Origin: Flavonifractor sp. An112
GTDB taxonomy: Bacteria; Bacillota; Clostridia; Oscillospirales; Oscillospiraceae
Length of the DNA stretch: 47,252 nucleotides
NCBI RefSeq assembly: GCF_002161085.1
Contig: NZ_NFLU01000018.1
Location: 1 to 47,252 of the forward strand
Direction: 5' to 3'
This document shows positions 42,823 through 47,252 of the stretch, in pieces. The translations under genes and the position numbers were made by a program. Positions within the stretch are counted from its first letter, which is position 1. Each line of letters starts with the position of its first letter. The notes under the pieces were generated by a model. That model worked only from the letters and a program-made list of their open reading frames with translations. It ran no database searches and was not told the DNA's origin.

Positions 42823-45057
42823 TTATCCGGCAGCGCGTTTCACTTGGTACACGCCCTGGATCTGACCCAGCTTGTTGATAACGGCGGTAAGCTCGGTGTG
42901 GTCCTTCACCTCCAGCACAATGCTGACGGTGGCGTAGCCGTCGGGCATGGACCGGGCGGACAGGCTGGTGGTCTTAGCCTTCATGGTGGACAGGGCCATG
43001 GCCACATCGAGAGTCAGGCCGTCCCGATCCTTGGCGGCGATCTCCAGGGAAGTGCGGTAGGTAGACAACTCTCCGCTGGCCCAGGATACCTTGATCCAGC
43101 GGCCCTCCTCCTCCGGCTTGCGCTTCTCGGGGGCGGCGTTGGGGCAGTCCGCCCGGTGGACGGAGACGCCGAAGCCCCGGGTAATAAAGCCCACCACCGG
43201 GTCGCCGGGCACGGGGGTGCAGCACTTGGCGAACTTCACCAGGCAGTTGTCGATGCCCTCCACGATGATGCCGCTCTGGTCGTGCTTGCCGGTCTTGACG
43301 GGCACGGTGGGCTGATTGCTGGTGGCGGGATAAATGGCATCCTGCTGCTGGGCCGTCTTTTCGGCGGCGGCCGCCTGCTCGGCGTGGAGTCGGTTGAGCC
43401 GGGTCATCTCGTCCTTGACCCGCACCACTGCCTTCTGGGCGGACATACCGCCGTAGCCGATGGCGGCGTACAACTCATCCAGGGTGCCGAAGCGCACCTT
43501 CTTCAAAATAAAGGGCAGCACATCCTCAGCCGTGATGGCCGCCAGAGACAGGCCCACGTGCTTGAGCTCCGACTCGAAGGAGGCCCGGCCGGTGGCGATG
43601 TTCTCCTCCCGCCGCTCCTTCTTGAACCACTGACGGATCTTGTTGCGGGCCTCGTTGGACTTGCAGATCTTCATCCAGTCCCGGCTGGGACCGTGGGCCG
43701 ACTTGGAGGTGATGACCTCCACGATGTCGCCGTTTTTCAGGGGGGTGTCGAAGGTGACCATGCGGCCGTTGACCTTGGCCCCCGTCATGTGGTTGCCCAC
43801 GGCGGAGTGGATGTTGTAGGCAAAGTCGATGGGGGTGGCCCCGGCGGGCAGGTTGATCACGTCGCCCCGGGGGGTGAACACGAACACCTCGTCGGAGAAC
43901 AGGTCCACCCGCATGGTGCGGACAAACTCCTCGGCGTCCACGTCCTGCTGGCTCTCCAGCAGCTTGCGCACCCACTCAAAGGCCTCCTCGGTGCCCAGCT
44001 TGGTGTTGGCCATGCCCTGCTTGTACTTCCAGTGGGCGGCGATGCCGTACTCGGCGGTATGGTGCATCTCCCAGGTGCGGATCTGCACCTCGAAGGGGAT
44101 GCCGTCCCGGCCGATGACGGTGGTATGAAGGGACTGATAGCCATTGGGCTTGGGCGTGCCGATGTAGTCCTTGAACCGGCCCAGCACCGGGTTAAAGAGA
44201 TCATGAATGACGCCCAGCACATTGTAGCACTCCGGGATGTCATCTACAATGACCCGGAAGGCATAGAGATCAAAAATCTCATCCATGGTCTTGTTCTGGG
44301 TGTACATCTTCCGGTAGATGGAATAGGCGTGCTTCACCCGGCCGTAGATGGTGCAGTGGATGCCCTCGGCGTCCAGCCGCTCCTGAATGCGCCGCTGGAC
44401 GGTGGCCAAAAACTCCTCGTGGGCGGCAGATCGGGCGGCCAGCTCATCGGAGATCTCTTTGTAGCCCACCGGGTCCAGGTAGCGCAGGGAGGTATCCTCC
44501 AGCTCCCACTTGATGCGCTGCATACCTAAGCGGTGGGCGATGGGGGCGTAGATCTCCATGGTCTCCAGGGCCTTCTCCTTCTGCTTCTTGGGAGACTGGT
44601 ATTCCATGGTGCGCATATTGTGAAGCCGGTCGCAGATTTTAATCAGGATCACCCGGATGTCCTTGGCCATGGCCATGAGCATCTTCCGCAGGTTCTCCAT
44701 CTGCTCCTCTTCCTTGGAGGTATACTGTACCCGGGTCAGTTTGGTAACGCCCTCCACCAGGTCGGCCACCACCGTCCCGAAGAGCTTGGCGATCTCCTCG
44801 TGGGTGGAACCGGTGTCCTCGATACAGTCGTGGAGCAGAGCGGCAATGATGGAGTCGGTGTCCAGCTCCAGCTCGGCCACGATCTCGGCCACCGCCAGGG
44901 GATGGGTGATATAGGGCGATCCGTCCTTACGCAGCTGCCCGGAGTGGGCATTGTCCGCATAGGTGAACGCGCTGAACAGGCGCTGGGTGTCCAGTGCCGG
45001 ATTATAGGTTTTGATTTTGTCCTCAAGAGCCTGATAACGCTCCAGGATGGGGTCCAT
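42823..45057 (-). CDS. relA: Bifunctional (p)ppGpp synthetase/hydrolase
   Basis: Encodes 744 aa. Order of domains: HD hydrolase (HDCIEDT, about residue 78), synthetase (GRVKHAYSIYRKM, about residue 240, and GYQSLHTTV), TGS (VFTPRGDVINLPAGATPIDF, about residue 393) and C-terminal ACT domain. Makes and degrades the alarmone (p)ppGpp. The start is ATG 45057: AGGAGG lies 8 bp upstream and overlaps the alternative GTG at 45066. 39 bp after recJ, same strand. Confidence 0.96.
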   Translation of the reverse strand: MDPILERYQALEDKIKTYNPALDTQRLFSAFTYADNAHSGQLRKDGSPYITHPLAVAEIVAELELDTDSIIAALLHDCIEDTGSTHEEIAKLFGTVVADLVEGVTKLTRVQYTSKEEEQMENLRKMLMAMAKDIRVILIKICDRLHNMRTMEYQSPKKQKEKALETMEIYAPIAHRLGMQRIKWELEDTSLRYLDPVGYKEISDELAARSAAHEEFLATVQRRIQERLDAEGIHCTIYGRVKHAYSIYRKMYTQNKTMDEIFDLYAFRVIVDDIPECYNVLGVIHDLFNPVLGRFKDYIGTPKPNGYQSLHTTVIGRDGIPFEVQIRTWEMHHTAEYGIAAHWKYKQGMANTKLGTEEAFEWVRKLLESQQDVDAEEFVRTMRVDLFSDEVFVFTPRGDVINLPAGATPIDFAYNIHSAVGNHMTGAKVNGRMVTFDTPLKNGDIVEVITSKSAHGPSRDWMKICKSNEARNKIRQWFKKERREENIATGRASFESELKHVGLSLAAITAEDVLPFILKKVRFGTLDELYAAIGYGGMSAQKAVVRVKDEMTRLNRLHAEQAAAAEKTAQQQDAIYPATSNQPTVPVKTGKHDQSGIIVEGIDNCLVKFAKCCTPVPGDPVVGFITRGFGVSVHRADCPNAAPEKRKPEEEGRWIKVSWASGELSTYRTSLEIAAKDRDGLTLDVAMALSTMKAKTTSLSARSMPDGYATVSIVLEVKDHTELTAVINKLGQIQGVYQVKRAAG

Positions 45058-45096
45058 ACAGGGCACCTCCTGTCGAAATAAAAATGAAAGGGAAAT

Positions 45097-47163
45097 TTAT
45101 CCGCTCATGCCCCGCAGCCGGCGCATGATCCAGCTGTCATCCAGATCCACCTTGCCCTCCACCGTCCGCAGGGCGATGTGGAGGTGATCGGTGGTGTGCT
45201 CCAGCTGGATCAGTCCCCGCTCGTCAAAGACCTCCAGACATACCAGAGTACGCATGACGGTCTCCCGCCGTCCGGCGGAGCGGGCGATGTTGCGGGCCAA
45301 CCGGTGGGCGGTCTCCTCCAGAGGAGACTGTCCGGCATGGCCCTTCAAATAGCGCCAGAGAACCACGAACTCCTCTCTGGTGGGCAGCAGGGCGGCCGCC
45401 TCCCGGCGGGTCAGTTCCTCGCCCCGGCGGAATTTTTCAAAGAGGGCCCGCTCGGCCTGGGCCCGGGTAAGGGCGGGGCGCAGGTCGCACACCTGGAACT
45501 GGACCGAGCGCCACCCCCGGTACTCATTGACCTGGGGGGTAAAGGCCACATCCACCCGGTCTCCCTGGGCCACCCCCATCTCGGCGGCGGTGGCGGAGAA
45601 GAAAATGGCGTCAAAACTGCGGCCGCCGGAGGCCAGCTTCAGCTTCAGATGCCGGCCGCCCCCCACCTCGCTGAGGGCGGTGATGAGGCAGCCCGACAGG
45701 GAGAACACCGGCTTGGGGTTGCCCGAGCCATAGGGCTCCAGCAGGTCCAGTCCCTCCACCCCTTCCAGGGTAAGGATACCCACATCGTCCACCGGACAAT
45801 CCACATCCAGGGTGGACACCATCTCGGCGCCGCCGGTACACTGGCGGACATAGTCGTTCATGGCGGCGGTAAAGGCGGGGATGTTCTCCTCCAGAATGGT
45901 AAAGCCCGCCGCCAGCTCATGGCCGCCGAAGCCCTCCAGCAGGGGGGCGCAGTGCTCCAGAGCGGCAAACAGGTTGAAGCCGCCGAAGGACCGGCAGGAG
46001 CCTTTGCCCTTGCCGTCCTGGAGGCAGATCATAAAGGCGGGGCAGGAGTATTTCTCCGCCAGGCGGGAGGCCACAATGCCCACCACCCCCTGGTGCCAGT
46101 GGTCGCCGGCCAGCACCAGAGCATAGCGCTCCTCCGGCGGCAGGGCCTCGGCCAGCTCCTGGCACTCGGCGGAGATCTGGGCCTCAATGGTCTGCCGCTC
46201 CCGGTTCAGCTCGCACAGCTGGATGGCCAGTTCCTCTCCCCGGGCGGGATCGGCGGTGAGCAGCAGCTCGGCGGCCAGGGAGGCGCACCCCATCCGGCCC
46301 GAGGCGTTGAGCCGCGGGGCCAGGGTGTAGCCGATGGCCACCGAATTGAGGGGCCGCTCCTCCAGGCCCGCCTGCCGCAGCAGGGCCTTCAGGCCGGGGC
46401 GGCCGGTGTGGCGCAGGGCCTCCAGCCCCAGGCGCACAATGGTGCGGTTCTCCCCGGTGAGGCTCATCACGTCGGCCACCGTACCGATGGCCGCCAAATC
46501 GGCGTACCGGTTCAGCAGTTCCTCCTGCCGGGGCTTCCCACCCAGGGCCAGCACCAGCTTGAGGGCCACCCCCACGCCGGCCAGACATTTAAAGGGATAG
46601 GGGCAGTCGGCCTGGTGGGGGTCCACCACCGCCAGCGCGGCGGGCAGTTCCTCCTTGCACTCGTGGTGGTCGGTGATCACCAGATCCATGCCCAGACGGG
46701 CGGCGTGGCGGGCCTCCTCCACGGCGGTGATGCCGCAGTCTACCGTCACCACCAGACTGACCCCCGCCTGGTGGAGGGTATCCAGGGCGTCGGTATTCAG
46801 GCCGTAGCCCTCCTCCATCCGGTCCGGGATGTAGGAGATCACATCTCCCCCCTCCCGCCGGAGGAAATCGGTGAGCAGGCTGGTGGAGGTGATGCCATCC
46901 ACGTCGTAGTCGCCGTAGACTGCAATGGTCTCCCCCGCCGCCAGGGCACGGGCCAGCCGGGCGGCGGCCCTGTCCATATCCTTCATCAGCAGGGGGTCCT
47001 GAAGCTGACCCCGTCCCGCATCCAGAAAGGCACGGGCCTTCTCCGGGGTATCCATCCCCCGGGCGCACAGGGTCATGGCCGCCAGAGTGGGCAGTCCCGC
47101 CCGCTCCAGAGCGGCCACCGCGGCCGGATCGCTGGCCGCCTGATTCCATTGTTTGTATTTCAT
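45097..47163 (-). CDS. recJ: Single-stranded-DNA-specific exonuclease RecJ
   Basis: Encodes 688 aa. DHH phosphoesterase motifs: VYGDYDVDGITST (about residue 83), ITDHHECKEELP (about residue 160), and DHH-associated domain with FGGHELAAGF (about residue 415). A 5'-3' exonuclease in recombination and mismatch repair. The start ATG 47163 has AAAGGACGG upstream; the open frame to 47229 runs into the promoter. Longer than E. coli RecJ by a C-terminal domain of about 110 residues, common in Firmicutes. Confidence 0.95.
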   Translation of the reverse strand: MKYKQWNQAASDPAAVAALERAGLPTLAAMTLCARGMDTPEKARAFLDAGRGQLQDPLLMKDMDRAAARLARALAAGETIAVYGDYDVDGITSTSLLTDFLRREGGDVISYIPDRMEEGYGLNTDALDTLHQAGVSLVVTVDCGITAVEEARHAARLGMDLVITDHHECKEELPAALAVVDPHQADCPYPFKCLAGVGVALKLVLALGGKPRQEELLNRYADLAAIGTVADVMSLTGENRTIVRLGLEALRHTGRPGLKALLRQAGLEERPLNSVAIGYTLAPRLNASGRMGCASLAAELLLTADPARGEELAIQLCELNRERQTIEAQISAECQELAEALPPEERYALVLAGDHWHQGVVGIVASRLAEKYSCPAFMICLQDGKGKGSCRSFGGFNLFAALEHCAPLLEGFGGHELAAGFTILEENIPAFTAAMNDYVRQCTGGAEMVSTLDVDCPVDDVGILTLEGVEGLDLLEPYGSGNPKPVFSLSGCLITALSEVGGGRHLKLKLASGGRSFDAIFFSATAAEMGVAQGDRVDVAFTPQVNEYRGWRSVQFQVCDLRPALTRAQAERALFEKFRRGEELTRREAAALLPTREEFVVLWRYLKGHAGQSPLEETAHRLARNIARSAGRRETVMRTLVCLEVFDERGLIQLEHTTDHLHIALRTVEGKVDLDDSWIMRRLRGMSG

Positions 47164-47200
47164 GGGCGGCCACCGTCCTTTCCCATTAAAATTACCCTTT

Positions 47201-47229
47201 ATTATATCAAATGCCTTTCCCTGTGACAA
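47201..47229 (-). promoter_or_regulatory. Promoter of recJ
   Basis: Minus strand TTGTCA (47229-47224), 17 bp, TATAAT (47206-47201), 38 bp before the start codon. It probably drives recJ-relA and may read on into the ligase operon. Confidence 0.82.
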
Positions 47230-47252
47230 GGCCTTGGAAAAAAACGGCGGGC

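Overview
The window is a stretch of chromosome from a GC-rich, gut-type clostridium of the Oscillospiraceae kind (Flavonifractor, Pseudoflavonifractor or Lawsonibacter-like). This is inferred from strong AGGAGG ribosome sites, frequent TTG/GTG starts, TTGACA/TATAAT promoters, a pyruvate:ferredoxin oxidoreductase, an SLH-domain surface protein, FeoA/FeoA/FeoB with its Cys-rich partner, and a phloretin/DAPG-type hydrolase. No species can be fixed without a database search.

Layout. 1-5108: end of a transglutaminase-like protein, a nitroreductase, an RluA-type pseudouridine synthase, a metallopeptidase-like lipoprotein and branched-chain aminotransferase. 5353-16431: ychF, a glycogen synthase with a long Lys/Ala-rich N-terminal extension, pyruvate:ferredoxin oxidoreductase followed by an odd hairpin-rich region, comM and release factor 3. 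16498-22297: a HAD phosphatase, a ferrous-iron uptake locus (feoA-feoA-feoB-Cys-rich protein-DtxR-type regulator) with two TTAGC-type operators, a TIGR04076 protein and a zinc-dependent phospholipase C-like protein. 22450-29203: a stalk-domain protein whose expected start codon reads TAG, a complete livKHMGF branched-chain amino acid ABC transporter, and an SDR oxidoreductase.

29327-33611: a tRNA-Val gene, then a decayed integrated element in the usual position downstream of a tRNA. It has a tyrosine integrase, an XRE repressor, a back-to-back divergent promoter pair, three small early genes, a primase reduced to a frameshifted internal-deletion remnant, and iteron-like GGTGGAG repeats. Its right side abuts an SLH-domain protein that starts directly in a discoidin-like domain and has no signal peptide. 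35820-37922: a small membrane protein, a DAPG/phloretin hydrolase-type C-C hydrolase with all four expected zinc ligands, and a divergent TetR regulator. A 240-bp hairpin-rich insert flanked by duplicated terminators follows.

38237-47163 (all minus strand): recJ, relA/spoT, then a tightly overlapping set made of a 71-aa small protein, an ATP-grasp ligase, an Asp/Glu racemase, a MurE-like ligase with an unusual DDPG specificity motif, and a QueG-like Fe-S protein. The ligase-racemase pair resembles the Enterococcus faecium D-aspartate ligase/racemase pair (aslfm/racfm). The best candidate for a new system here is therefore a peptidoglycan D-Asp side-chain locus with its own MurE. Other strong signals are the two hairpin-rich non-coding clusters, a family of REP-like palindromes between genes, and the duplicated 3' end of the pyruvate oxidoreductase gene.
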